Source: an uncultured Lachnospiraceae bacterium (GTDB lineage Bacteria; Bacillota; Clostridia; Lachnospirales; Lachnospiraceae). From it: 9,704 bases of DNA. Positions within the stretch are counted from its first letter, which is position 1, and the number at the start of each line of letters is the position of its first letter. The notes under the pieces are model-generated. The model searched no databases and was not told the origin of the DNA. It worked only from the letters and a program-made list of their open reading frames with translations. The stretch is from assembly GCA_910579495.1 (NCBI GenBank), contig CAJTVD010000106.1, positions 1 to 9,704 of the forward strand, in the 5' to 3' direction. Shown piece by piece: positions 1 through 5,582 of this stretch. The position numbers were made by a program, and so were the translations under genes.

Positions 1-257
1 TGCTGCAGATTTTCCGGGCGTATCATCCCCATAACGCGCTGTATGGTATCGTGAGACGGAACTCCATTCTTCAATTCGATATACTGTCTCAGATACTCCT
101 CATTCCACAGTGCAAAATCTGCGATCTGCTCCCATGTGTCCGCATTGGCAAGTGTTGCAAAAAGCACAATGATCAAAATATCCTTTATATTGTGGCGTAC
201 TTTTCTGTGCTGCCTGACATCCTCGATGATCTCCATCCATTCCAGTAACTGCTCCAT
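1..257 (-). CDS. ISAs1-family transposase, N-terminal part (cut by window edge)
   Basis: The minus strand from the ATG at 257 is open to the window edge and encodes about 85 residues starting MEQLLEWMEIIEDVRQHRKV. The blocks IIEDVRQHRKVRHNIKDIL, ANADTWEQIADF and NGVPSHDTIQRV match the N-terminal DDE_Tnp_1-associated region of ISAs1 transposases, which usually read D-x-R...H-x-L/I-x-D-I-L followed by PSHDT. The catalytic DDE domain would lie to the left, outside the window. A purine-rich GGAGATGG stretch sits just before the start as a ribosome site. The family moves DNA by DDE chemistry. Whether this copy is intact cannot be judged, and no terminal inverted repeat could be identified upstream. 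Confidence 0.8.
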   Translation of the reverse strand, partial: MEQLLEWMEIIEDVRQHRKVRHNIKDILIIVLFATLANADTWEQIADFALWNEEYLRQYIELKNGVPSHDTIQRVMGMIRPENLQ

Positions 258-278
258 GTCACCATCTCCGTTTTTATT

Positions 279-299
279 TCCATTATAACGGATAATGGA
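279..299. repeat. 8-bp inverted repeat upstream of the transposase
   Basis: TCCATTAT and ATAATGGA form a perfect 8-bp inverted repeat with a 5-nt loop (AACGG), about 20 bp upstream of the transposase start. It could be part of the element's end or an operator that limits transposase expression. Its loop and position do not match a known ISAs1 terminal repeat that I can recall. Confidence 0.4.
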
Positions 300-361
300 G
301 CAGTTTGTTCACATTTTATTTACTCATGCGTTTGTCGTGAAAAAACTGAATACTAAAGTAT

Positions 362-396
362 AAAAGTATAAAAGGCGGTTTTTATACCGCCTTTTA
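362..396 (-). terminator. Rho-independent terminator of the Sel1-repeat lipoprotein gene
   Basis: AAAAGGCGGT (370-379) pairs perfectly with ACCGCCTTTT (386-395) around a 6-nt loop. Read on the minus strand the hairpin is followed by T-rich sequence, and it lies about 30 bp past the stop of the 425-1807 gene. The stem itself starts with an A-run, so it may also work in the other direction. Confidence 0.8.
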
Positions 397-424
397 AAAT
401 TCTTTTCAAGTTTCTGCTATGTTC

Positions 425-1807
425 TTACTGTCCTTGCAAACGCTCAAGGTATGATTGTGCATCTGAATTGCCCAAATCCGCCGCTTTTTGATACCACTCT
501 ATTGCCTTCTCCAAATCATCTTCCCCTCCATATAAAGAGCCAAGTTTGTACATATTGCCAATCATTTTCATTGCATCTGAATTACCTAAATCCGCCGCTT
601 TCGTATACCATTCGATTGCCTTATCAAAATCCGGAAGCACTTGTTCTCCATTATCAGAATAGTGTGAACGATACAGCTCGGCAAGAGCCATCATCTTTTC
701 TGCATCGCCTGATTCTTCAAACCATTTCTCTGCCGCATCTTCTCCATGCAGGATATCTACTATTATTTTGTATACCTCATAATCAGGGAATGAAGATAAT
801 GATTTCACATACCATTCCAGTGCTTTGTCATTATCTTGCTCCACACCATAGCCTTCCGCATACATATAGCCAAGACTATTTATTGCGTCTGTATTGCCTA
901 AATCTGCCGCTTTTGTATACCACCCGACTGCTTTTGCGACATCCTGTTCCACGACGTCACCATGCTCATATATATAGCCAAGATAATTCATTGCATCTGT
1001 ATGGCCTGAATCCGCCGCTTTTGTATACCACTCGGCTGCTTTTGCACCGTCCTGTTCCACGCCATTGCCAGTCTCATACATATAACCAAGACTATTCATT
1101 GCATCTGAATCACCTAAATCCGCCGCTTTTGTATACCACTCGACTGCTTTTGCACCGTCCTGTTCCACGCCATCGCCAGTCTCATATATATAGCCAAGAT
1201 AAACCATTGCGCTTGCGATATAGAACTGTTCTGTGCCATCTTCCACTACTTTATTATAATGTTCTAACGCAGTTTCAATATCCCCCACATTTTCTGCAAC
1301 CTTGGCAAGTCCATAATATCCCTCAACTACGCCTTGGTCTACCGCTGACTGGAAAAGTTCTTTGCCCTTTTCCATATCCTGGTCTACGCCATTCCCGTAA
1401 TAATATAAGAATCCTAAAGCAATCTGTGCATAAGGGTTGTCGCCGCTCTGCTCATAATATGCCCTTGCCTGCTGGTAATCCTTTTTCGGATATCCGTACC
1501 AGTCGTCAACCAATACGCCGAGATAGAGATTCGCGTCAGTATTGCCAAGCTCCTGTGCTTTTGTGAAATTTGTGCGGGCATCCTCCAGGTCAATCTGCGC
1601 TCCGTCCAATCCGTAAAGATTCCTGCGCCCTGCTTCATAGTACTGGCCTGCTTCTGCAAGTTGCTCCTGTTTTTCAGCTTCCGCTTCTGTCGGCGCCCCA
1701 GCTTCCGCACTTTCTGCCGTTGCTGTTGTTTTCTCAACTTCTGCCGTGTCTGTATTCTCACTGCAAGCTGTCATTGCCATAGCAACGCATAGTGCTAGAA
1801 TTGCCAT
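425..1807 (-). CDS. Sel1-repeat (TPR-like) lipoprotein
   Basis: A secreted, lipid-anchored repeat protein of 460 residues counted from the first ATG. The N-terminus has a hydrophobic stretch and lipobox MTAC, with Cys15 the likely lipidation site, then an Ala/Glu/Thr-rich linker (about 16-50). From about residue 50 to the end it consists of Sel1 repeats with the signature LGYxYExGxGVEQDxxKAxEWYTKAADLGxxDAM. Four 36-residue units lie at 203-346, with weaker ones on both sides and two clear ones near 395-455. Sel1 proteins are alpha-solenoid scaffolds for protein contacts; the partner here is unknown. The ATG at 1807 has only a weak AAGG five bases upstream. A strong AAAGGAGAGG lies 7 nt before an in-frame AUA at 1825, which would add the basic KKK n-region. 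The true start may therefore be 1825. No separate promoter is clear downstream of the tRNA terminator. Confidence 0.9.
   Translation of the reverse strand: MAILALCVAMAMTACSENTDTAEVEKTTATAESAEAGAPTEAEAEKQEQLAEAGQYYEAGRRNLYGLDGAQIDLEDARTNFTKAQELGNTDANLYLGVLVDDWYGYPKKDYQQARAYYEQSGDNPYAQIALGFLYYYGNGVDQDMEKGKELFQSAVDQGVVEGYYGLAKVAENVGDIETALEHYNKVVEDGTEQFYIASAMVYLGYIYETGDGVEQDGAKAVEWYTKAADLGDSDAMNSLGYMYETGNGVEQDGAKAAEWYTKAADSGHTDAMNYLGYIYEHGDVVEQDVAKAVGWYTKAADLGNTDAINSLGYMYAEGYGVEQDNDKALEWYVKSLSSFPDYEVYKIIVDILHGEDAAEKWFEESGDAEKMMALAELYRSHYSDNGEQVLPDFDKAIEWYTKAADLGNSDAMKMIGNMYKLGSLYGGEDDLEKAIEWYQKAADLGNSDAQSYLERLQGQ
770..1201 (-). repeat. Tandem 108-bp Sel1 repeat units
   Basis: Four head-to-tail units of 108 bp (36 residues) begin at 1201, 1093, 985 and 877 on the minus strand; the last decays after about 75 bp. 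Units 1 and 2 are nearly identical at DNA level, including TTTGTATACCACTCG and GCACCGTCCTGTTCCACGCC read on the plus strand. The unit starts alternate YLGYIY, SLGYMY, YLGYIY, SLGYMY, which suggests duplication of a two-unit (216-bp) block. Confidence 0.8.
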
Positions 1808-1862
1808 TAGTACCTTTTTCTTTATCTTCCCTCTCCTTTAGTTTACACTTATTTGTAGACCA

Positions 1863-1902
1863 ATAAAAAGTCGGAAAACCCCATAAAACGGCGGCTTCCC
1901 GA
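1863..1902 (-). terminator. Terminator of the tRNA-Gly transcript
   Basis: On the minus strand TCGGGAAGCC (1902-1893) can pair with GGTTTTCCGA (1880-1871), ten pairs including two G-T, with a 12-nt loop. It is followed at once by CTTTTTATT. It sits 13 bp past the tRNA 3' end. The Sel1-repeat gene starts only about 40-55 bp further on, so read-through may supply its transcription. Confidence 0.6.
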
Positions 1903-1914
1903 TAAAAAATAAAG

Positions 1915-1985
1915 AGCGGGTGATGGGAATCGAACCCACGTATCCAGCTTGGAAGGCTGGTGTTCTACCATTGAACTACACCCGC
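1915..1985 (-). tRNA. tRNA-Gly (anticodon UCC)
   Basis: The minus strand folds as a full cloverleaf. The acceptor stem is GCGGGTG/CACCCGC, the D arm lies in GTAGTTCAATGGTAGAAC, and the anticodon arm is CCAGC-CTTCCAA-GCTGG with anticodon TCC. The T arm is GTGGG-TTCGATT-CCCAT. The discriminator base is U, as expected for bacterial tRNA-Gly. CCA is not encoded (the next bases are CTT), so it must be added after transcription. The tRNA reads GGA and probably other GGN glycine codons. It is single here, not part of a tRNA cluster. Confidence 0.97.
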
Positions 1986-2026
1986 AATATATGATTTATT
2001 CTGTTCCTGTCTTACTGACATAAATT

Positions 2027-2055
2027 ATTCTACAGGCTGTTTCAGGATTTGTCAA
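2027..2055 (-). promoter_or_regulatory. Sigma-A promoter of tRNA-Gly
   Basis: On the minus strand TTGACA (2055-2050) is followed after exactly 17 bp by TAGAAT (2032-2027). Transcription would start near 2020, about 35 nt before the tRNA 5' end. The match to consensus is strong, as expected for a stable RNA gene. Confidence 0.85.
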
Positions 2056-2088
2056 GAAAATTTTTTGGGCCTAAATCTTGAAAAAACC

Positions 2089-2119
2089 TTGACTTTGACA
2101 CGGTGTTATCCTCTATACT
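2089..2119 (+). promoter_or_regulatory. MerR-type promoter with 19-bp spacer
   Basis: TTGACT (2089-2094) and TATACT (2114-2119) are separated by 19 bp instead of the usual 17. The spacer holds a short dyad, ACAC-G-GTGT (2098-2106), widening to TGACACGGTGTTA with one mismatch. Stretched spacers with a dyad between the boxes are the hallmark of promoters activated by MerR-family proteins, which untwist the DNA. The MerR gene begins 26 bp downstream, so autoregulation is the simplest reading. Confidence 0.75.
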
Positions 2120-2144
2120 GGCAGATAAGGAAAGGGGAGTACCA

Positions 2145-3137
2145 ATGGAAAATCTCACTATCAGCCAGGTTTCCCGGATGTATGGTGTTACACCGCGGAT
2201 GCTGAGGCATTACGAAAAACTGGGACTGATCAGGGCTAAACGGCGTGAAGACTATGCCTACTGGGTGTACGATGAGGAGGCCGTGCAGCGTCTGCAACAG
2301 ATCATTATACTCAGAAAGCTGCGGCTTTCCCTGAAAGAGATCGCCCTCCTTCTGGGAGATCCCGGGCAGAAGGAATCCTTGTGGGTATTGCAGGATAAGC
2401 TGACGGAACTTGATAATGAAATCGTTTCCCTTACCCTCATCCACAGGCTTTTGAAACATCTGGCAGAATGCCTTGAGGAAAGCCGGGAACATCAGATCCG
2501 TCTTGACCTGCTTAAGGATGCCGGGCTGGCAGAGATAGCCAGTTCACTCACTTTTCCCAAGACAACCATAAAGGAGGATATAGACATGGAAGATCTCAAC
2601 AGAGCCGGAGAGATTCTGGACAGGACACTGCCGGTGAGGATCCTGCAACTGCCGCCTTTTACTGTGGCATCTTATCATTTTGTCGGGGAGAATCCGGAGG
2701 AAGCAGTGGGAGATGTAGTGACCAGGTTTGTACAGGAGAGCGGGCTGTATGAAAAAAAGCCGGATGCGCGGATGTTTGGCTTCAATCATCCCAACCCGGG
2801 CATCCTGGAGAACGGGATCCATGGCTATGAGGACTGGGTCACCATCCCGGAAGACATGGAAGTTATGGCTCCTATGGAGAAAAAGAAGTTCTCAGGCGGC
2901 CTGTATGCTGTGCTGACTATTGCTTTCCCGGAATTCCATCTCTGGGAAAAGCTAACTAAATGGGTGAATGAAAGCCGGGATTTCGAACCGGATTACAGCG
3001 GGCTGGGAGAGGAAATCATGGGCGGCTGTCTGGAAGAACACCTGAACTGGGTGTACGCTGCCCACAATGGGTGGAAAGAGGATGGCCTTCCCGGACAGAT
3101 CGACTTAATGCTGCCGGTGAAGCCCAGAGGGAAGTAA
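2145..3137 (+). CDS. MerR-family regulator with GyrI-like effector-binding domain
   Basis: A 330-residue cytoplasmic regulator of the BmrR type. The start at 2145 is chosen because AAGGGGAG lies 5 nt upstream and MENLTISQVSRMYGVTPRML is the canonical MerR beginning; an earlier in-frame ATG at 2103 would fall inside the promoter. Residues 4-72 are the winged-helix DNA-binding domain (RHYEKLGLI, DYAYWVYDEEAVQRLQQI). Residues 75-125 form the dimerising helix. Residues 163-326 resemble the GyrI-like/AraC_E_bind small-molecule pocket, ending LPGQIDLMLPVK. In this family ligand binding lets the protein activate a promoter with a long spacer, often for a drug efflux gene. No such gene lies nearby, so only its own promoter is an evident target. 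The ligand is unknown. Confidence 0.93.
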   Translation: MENLTISQVSRMYGVTPRMLRHYEKLGLIRAKRREDYAYWVYDEEAVQRLQQIIILRKLRLSLKEIALLLGDPGQKESLWVLQDKLTELDNEIVSLTLIHRLLKHLAECLEESREHQIRLDLLKDAGLAEIASSLTFPKTTIKEDIDMEDLNRAGEILDRTLPVRILQLPPFTVASYHFVGENPEEAVGDVVTRFVQESGLYEKKPDARMFGFNHPNPGILENGIHGYEDWVTIPEDMEVMAPMEKKKFSGGLYAVLTIAFPEFHLWEKLTKWVNESRDFEPDYSGLGEEIMGGCLEEHLNWVYAAHNGWKEDGLPGQIDLMLPVKPRGK

Positions 3138-3164
3138 AACTGTGTTGCGGTGACAGCCTTCAAA

Positions 3165-3206
3165 GGCCAAAGGAACCATGGCAAGATATACATGGTTCCT
3201 TTGGTT
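3165..3206 (+). terminator. Hairpin terminator after the MerR gene
   Basis: CCAAAGGAACCATG (3167-3180) pairs perfectly with CATGGTTCCTTTGG (3191-3204) around a 10-nt loop, and two more G-T pairs are possible. It starts 30 bp past the MerR stop. The following sequence is T-rich (GCTTTTATTC) but not an immediate T-run, so strength is uncertain. Confidence 0.65.
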
Positions 3207-3214
3207 GGTAGCTT

Positions 3215-3450
3215 TTATTCTACTTTTTGTGGAAAATCTAAACAGATACTTAATACATTGTCGTGATATTGTGCTGTAATGGTTCCCGCATTTGTTCAAC
3301 CAATGTTTTTGCGATAGCAAGCCCCAATCCCGTTGCGTTTCTTGCTGTTTCTGCAGTAAAGAAACGGTTAAACAGTTTTCCAACCTGTACATCACTTAGA
3401 TTTTGTGCTGTATTTGAGAAAATAATTTCCAGGGCTGCATAGAATGACAC
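3215..3450 (-). pseudogene. Remnant of a sensor histidine kinase (C-terminal ATPase domain)
   Basis: The minus strand encodes IFSNTAQNLSDVQVGKLFNRFF, then TGLGLAIAKTLVEQM. This is the end of a HATPase_c domain: the F-box-like KLFNRFF and the G2 box GLGLA with the following helix. After EQM (near 3287) the frame is lost. In the next frame the expected tail continues, GTITAQYHDNVLSICLDF, and stops with TAA at 3217-3215, so one base appears deleted (or two inserted). Nothing upstream of about 3440 matches a kinase: the HAMP, phosphoacceptor His and N box are missing, and there is no response regulator. It is a doubly broken relic, unlikely to be functional. Confidence 0.75.
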
Positions 3451-3541
3451 CGGTTAAGAACAACTTTACCATAATCAAACTGTTTTTTGTTTATTACATA
3501 TTTGCAAACTGGTTACTATTTACAGCCAAGGAGCCACACAA

Positions 3542-3597
3542 AAAACATTTCCCCCGTTCCGGTTGCCTTGGTGTAACCGGAACGGGGGAAATGTTTT
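3542..3597 (-). terminator. Very strong terminator of the small lipoprotein gene
   Basis: Bases 3542-3564 pair with 3575-3597 without mismatch, giving a 23-bp stem with a GC-rich core (CCCCCGTTCCGG) and a 10-nt loop. On the minus strand it is followed by a run of T's. The base of the stem overlaps two bases of the stop codon of the gene at 3596-4132. The A/T flanks on both sides could allow termination in both directions. Confidence 0.9.
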
Positions 3598-4132
3598 ATT
3601 TGCTTTTAAGAATTCCTATTGTAATGGAATGCCTGGTAGGCTCTCCTTTTGCAAGTATCACCTGCAGCGATGTGTTCCCCTTTCCATCCCAACGCTGTAC
3701 CGTGGATTTTACCGTTGAACCTGCATATGTCCCTGTATTTTCATGTTCATTAGAACTAATTCCAAAGCTCTTGGAAAATTCCTCCGATACCTGGAGATAA
3801 AATTCTTCTAGCGTTTCATCACTCACTGACCTGAAGGATAAGTCTGCCAATTCTCCTTCCTCAAAATAAAAATACATTTCCCCTTTAATGCCCAAAAAAC
3901 TGAGTTTATCAGCTATTTTGTATGTTCCAGGGGCCGCTTCTTTTGCCTCTTCCAGCTTGTATCCAAGGATAGCTTCCGTTTCCTGCATGCTGCTTCCCCA
4001 TGGTATTGACTGAAATCGGTACTCGCCATCAATGCATTGAAAATCAGAGATGCTTATTCTGTCAGTAGCCTTAGAACAGCCGGAAATAATAACCACAATT
4101 AATAAAGCAATGTAGCATATTTTATTTCTCAT
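3596..4132 (-). CDS. Small lipoprotein of unknown function
   Basis: 178 residues. MRNKICYIALLIVVIISGCS is a textbook lipoprotein signal: basic n-region, hydrophobic core, lipobox ISGC with Cys19 as the lipid site. The mature part (about 159 residues) has no family I recognise. It contains FQSIPWGSSMQETEAILGY near residues 40-58, a pattern also seen in clostridial extracytoplasmic proteins where a short PWG(S/T)S helix precedes a beta-rich domain, followed by YFYFEEGELADLSF. ATG 4132 is the only start, since an in-frame TGA lies two codons upstream. AGGAG lies 13 nt before it, wider than ideal. The gene stands alone, closed by its own terminator, and faces away from the galactose cluster. A secreted substrate-binding or inhibitory role is possible but unproven. 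Confidence 0.8.
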   Translation of the reverse strand: MRNKICYIALLIVVIISGCSKATDRISISDFQCIDGEYRFQSIPWGSSMQETEAILGYKLEEAKEAAPGTYKIADKLSFLGIKGEMYFYFEEGELADLSFRSVSDETLEEFYLQVSEEFSKSFGISSNEHENTGTYAGSTVKSTVQRWDGKGNTSLQVILAKGEPTRHSITIGILKSK

Positions 4133-4199
4133 ATTTCAAAAATTTCTCCTAATATTAAATTCTGGACTTAGCTATATGTCATTGGGCAAACATCACAAT

Positions 4200-4214
4200 C
4201 TACAATAATTGTAG
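4200..4214. promoter_or_regulatory. Perfect 7-1-7 palindrome, possible operator
   Basis: CTACAATAATTGTAG is a perfect palindrome with a single central base, 68 bp upstream of the lipoprotein gene that starts at 4132. Geometry and AT-rich core resemble Fur/PerR boxes (TTATAATNATTATAA), while the outer TACA/TGTA also recalls other repressor sites. A weak minus-strand promoter (TTGTGA, 16 bp, TATAGC) would lie just downstream. Inference only. Confidence 0.4.
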
Positions 4215-4519
4215 TGAACAACGGATGGCCGGTTTTTACTAACAAGTACATTTAGATGGACACAAAATACTTTTAACGAATTATATTTTCATAATTATCA
4301 CCGGCTTTCTCCTGATATATTTTTACTTCCTATCAATTTTCTTATTATATTAATAATAACATATTTGTTATCCTTATTGAAGAATTTATTGTTCTGTATT
4401 TATTGGATTTTAGAAATAATGTAATAGCTCAGAAAGCAATGTCATTTAATTAACAACGATATTTTTATGCCTAATGGACACCCCTCCAATGGATGGCTTC
4501 CTTTTCCAGTGCCGAAAAC

Positions 4520-4548
4520 TTGCTTTTTCTCTCTTTTTTTTTTATACT
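4520..4548 (+). promoter_or_regulatory. Sigma-A promoter for the QEP-repeat lipoprotein (and possibly araC-gal genes)
   Basis: TTGCTT (4520-4525) and TATACT (4543-4548) are 17 bp apart, with a T-rich spacer. A start near 4555 would give a leader of about 145 nt to the ATG at 4699. There is no terminator before the AraC-type gene, so the transcript may extend into it. Confidence 0.6.
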
Positions 4549-4698
4549 ATAAGAAGTGTGGAAGAGAGTTACATTGTCAGGGAAACCTCATGCAGTGTTT
4601 GGGTAAATGAAATCCGGGGCTGGCATGGCCTGCGGTTTTAAACTTATTTTTGGCGCAGTATTGCAAGCGGGGCTTGGGATATATGGGAGAGGATATAG

Positions 4699-5523
4699 AT
4701 GAAAAAAAGAATTTGCTTTTTGGCCATAGCAGTTGTTTCCAGCCTGATGTTAACTGCCTGCGGCCCTTCGGAGAAGAAGGTGGGGGAGGCCCAGGAAAAG
4801 TATGTGCAGTTAATAGAAAAGCATAACCAGGTGGTGGAGATTCATAAAAATGTTGATGACGCCTCCTTTGACGGCGCACTCCTGGAATTGAAAGGCAAAG
4901 TAGCAGAGGTGGAGGCATATAACCTGGCGGATATGCATGACGATGAGATTGACCTGCTGATTCAGATCATGGATGCCCTGATTGCGTCCTATGACGGTTA
5001 CCTGGAAACCCTTTCCGAAATTAAAGGGCAGGAGGAAGCGGCAGTGCGGATCCCCACAGCCATAGCCCTCACAAACGGTACGGAGCTTTCCTTTACCGGC
5101 CTTAAGCTGTATGAGCAGGGAGATAGCGCCATACATGTTGATGTGCTGGAGAATCTGGAGCCGTTGCTGCCGGGGCAGTCGCTGACAGGGCTTTTGGTAC
5201 AGCGGGATGTGGACAACACCCCCTGGGTCCTGGCATTAACAGATTCTGAGGGCAGGGAATATGAAATAGCAATCCATGGGGAGGACTATGGGGAAAGTGT
5301 TTCCCTTGACCTTGTTCCAGGCGGTGGGGACCAGGGCCTGGCAGTCCGCCCAAAGAGCCAGCAAGAGCCAGAGAGCCAGCAGGAGCCAGAGAGCCAGCAG
5401 GAGCCGGAAGCCCAGCAAGAGCCAGAGAGCCAGCAGGAGCCAGAGGGTCAGCCGGGGCCGGAAGGCCAGCAGGAGCCTGGGAGCCAACAGGAGCCGGAAG
5501 GCCAGCAAGGGCCGGAGGGGTAA
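4699..5523 (+). CDS. Lipoprotein with C-terminal Q/E/P hexapeptide repeat tail
   Basis: 274 residues, function unknown. MKKRICFLAIAVVSSLMLTAC gives a clear signal peptide with lipobox LTAC (Cys21). Residues 25-110 are helical and acidic (KYVQLIEKHNQVVEIHKN, DEIDLLIQIMDALIASYDGYL), probably a helical hairpin. Residues 115-210 look like a beta-sandwich (LTNGTELSFTGLKLY, LPGQSLTGLLV, WVLALTDSEGREYEIAI), similar in outline to extracellular domains common in clostridia. Residues 220-273 are nine units close to SQQEPE. Such Pro/Glu/Gln tails usually act as flexible wall-spanning or exposed spacers; there is no LPXTG motif. The start is fixed by AGAGG 6 nt upstream. It precedes the AraC-type gene by 60 bp without a terminator, so it may be co-transcribed with the galactose genes, though a sugar role is not shown. 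Confidence 0.85.
   Translation: MKKRICFLAIAVVSSLMLTACGPSEKKVGEAQEKYVQLIEKHNQVVEIHKNVDDASFDGALLELKGKVAEVEAYNLADMHDDEIDLLIQIMDALIASYDGYLETLSEIKGQEEAAVRIPTAIALTNGTELSFTGLKLYEQGDSAIHVDVLENLEPLLPGQSLTGLLVQRDVDNTPWVLALTDSEGREYEIAIHGEDYGESVSLDLVPGGGDQGLAVRPKSQQEPESQQEPESQQEPEAQQEPESQQEPEGQPGPEGQQEPGSQQEPEGQQGPEG
5356..5517 (+). repeat. 18-bp tandem repeat, nine units, in the lipoprotein tail
   Basis: Nine in-frame units related to AGCCAGCAAGAGCCAGAG encode SQQEPE, SQQEPE, SQQEPE, AQQEPE, SQQEPE, GQPGPE, GQQEPG, SQQEPE and GQQGPE. The first units are nearly identical and later ones more diverged. The unit length is a multiple of three, so slippage would change tail length without breaking the frame. 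Confidence 0.95.
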
Positions 5524-5582
5524 CAGGAGCCTGGATTTTAAAATAACTGATAAATCTATCATGATTATTAAGGAGCGGCACA

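Larger units (their letters stand above)
4133..4698. other. AT-rich intergenic region
   Basis: 566 bp without a convincing gene, lying between two divergently read lipoprotein genes. It is markedly richer in A+T than the galKT side. It holds the 7-1-7 palindrome at 4200-4214, several AT-rich imperfect dyads near 4279-4300 and 4342-4365, and the plus-strand promoter at 4520-4548 with a leader of about 145 nt. I see no RNA gene or riboswitch. The AT-rich sequence would suit upstream regulatory DNA or an old insertion scar. Confidence 0.5.

Noticed and set aside
451..1566. Long plus-strand open frame of 371 codons opposite the Sel1-repeat gene
   Set aside because: It is the antisense shadow of the repeats: its product is a low-complexity Leu/His/Tyr repeat without ribosome site or family, while the minus frame has a signal peptide and Sel1 motifs.
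2103..2144. Upstream ATG at 2103 as start of the MerR gene
   Set aside because: It lies between the -35 and -10 boxes of the predicted promoter and lacks a ribosome site; the ATG at 2145 has AAGGGGAG at 5 nt and fits the family.
3444..3800. Plus-strand frame of 118 codons starting at 3444
   Set aside because: It runs through the terminator hairpin and antisense to the lipoprotein gene, and has no ribosome site or recognisable domain.
4133..4698. Riboswitch or small RNA in the long AT-rich gap
   Set aside because: No conserved aptamer core and no terminator-antiterminator pair could be recognised; only a palindrome and one promoter are supportable.
5356..5517. CRISPR-like array
   Set aside because: Units of 18 bp are directly adjacent without spacers and are in frame with a coding sequence, so this is a coding tandem repeat.
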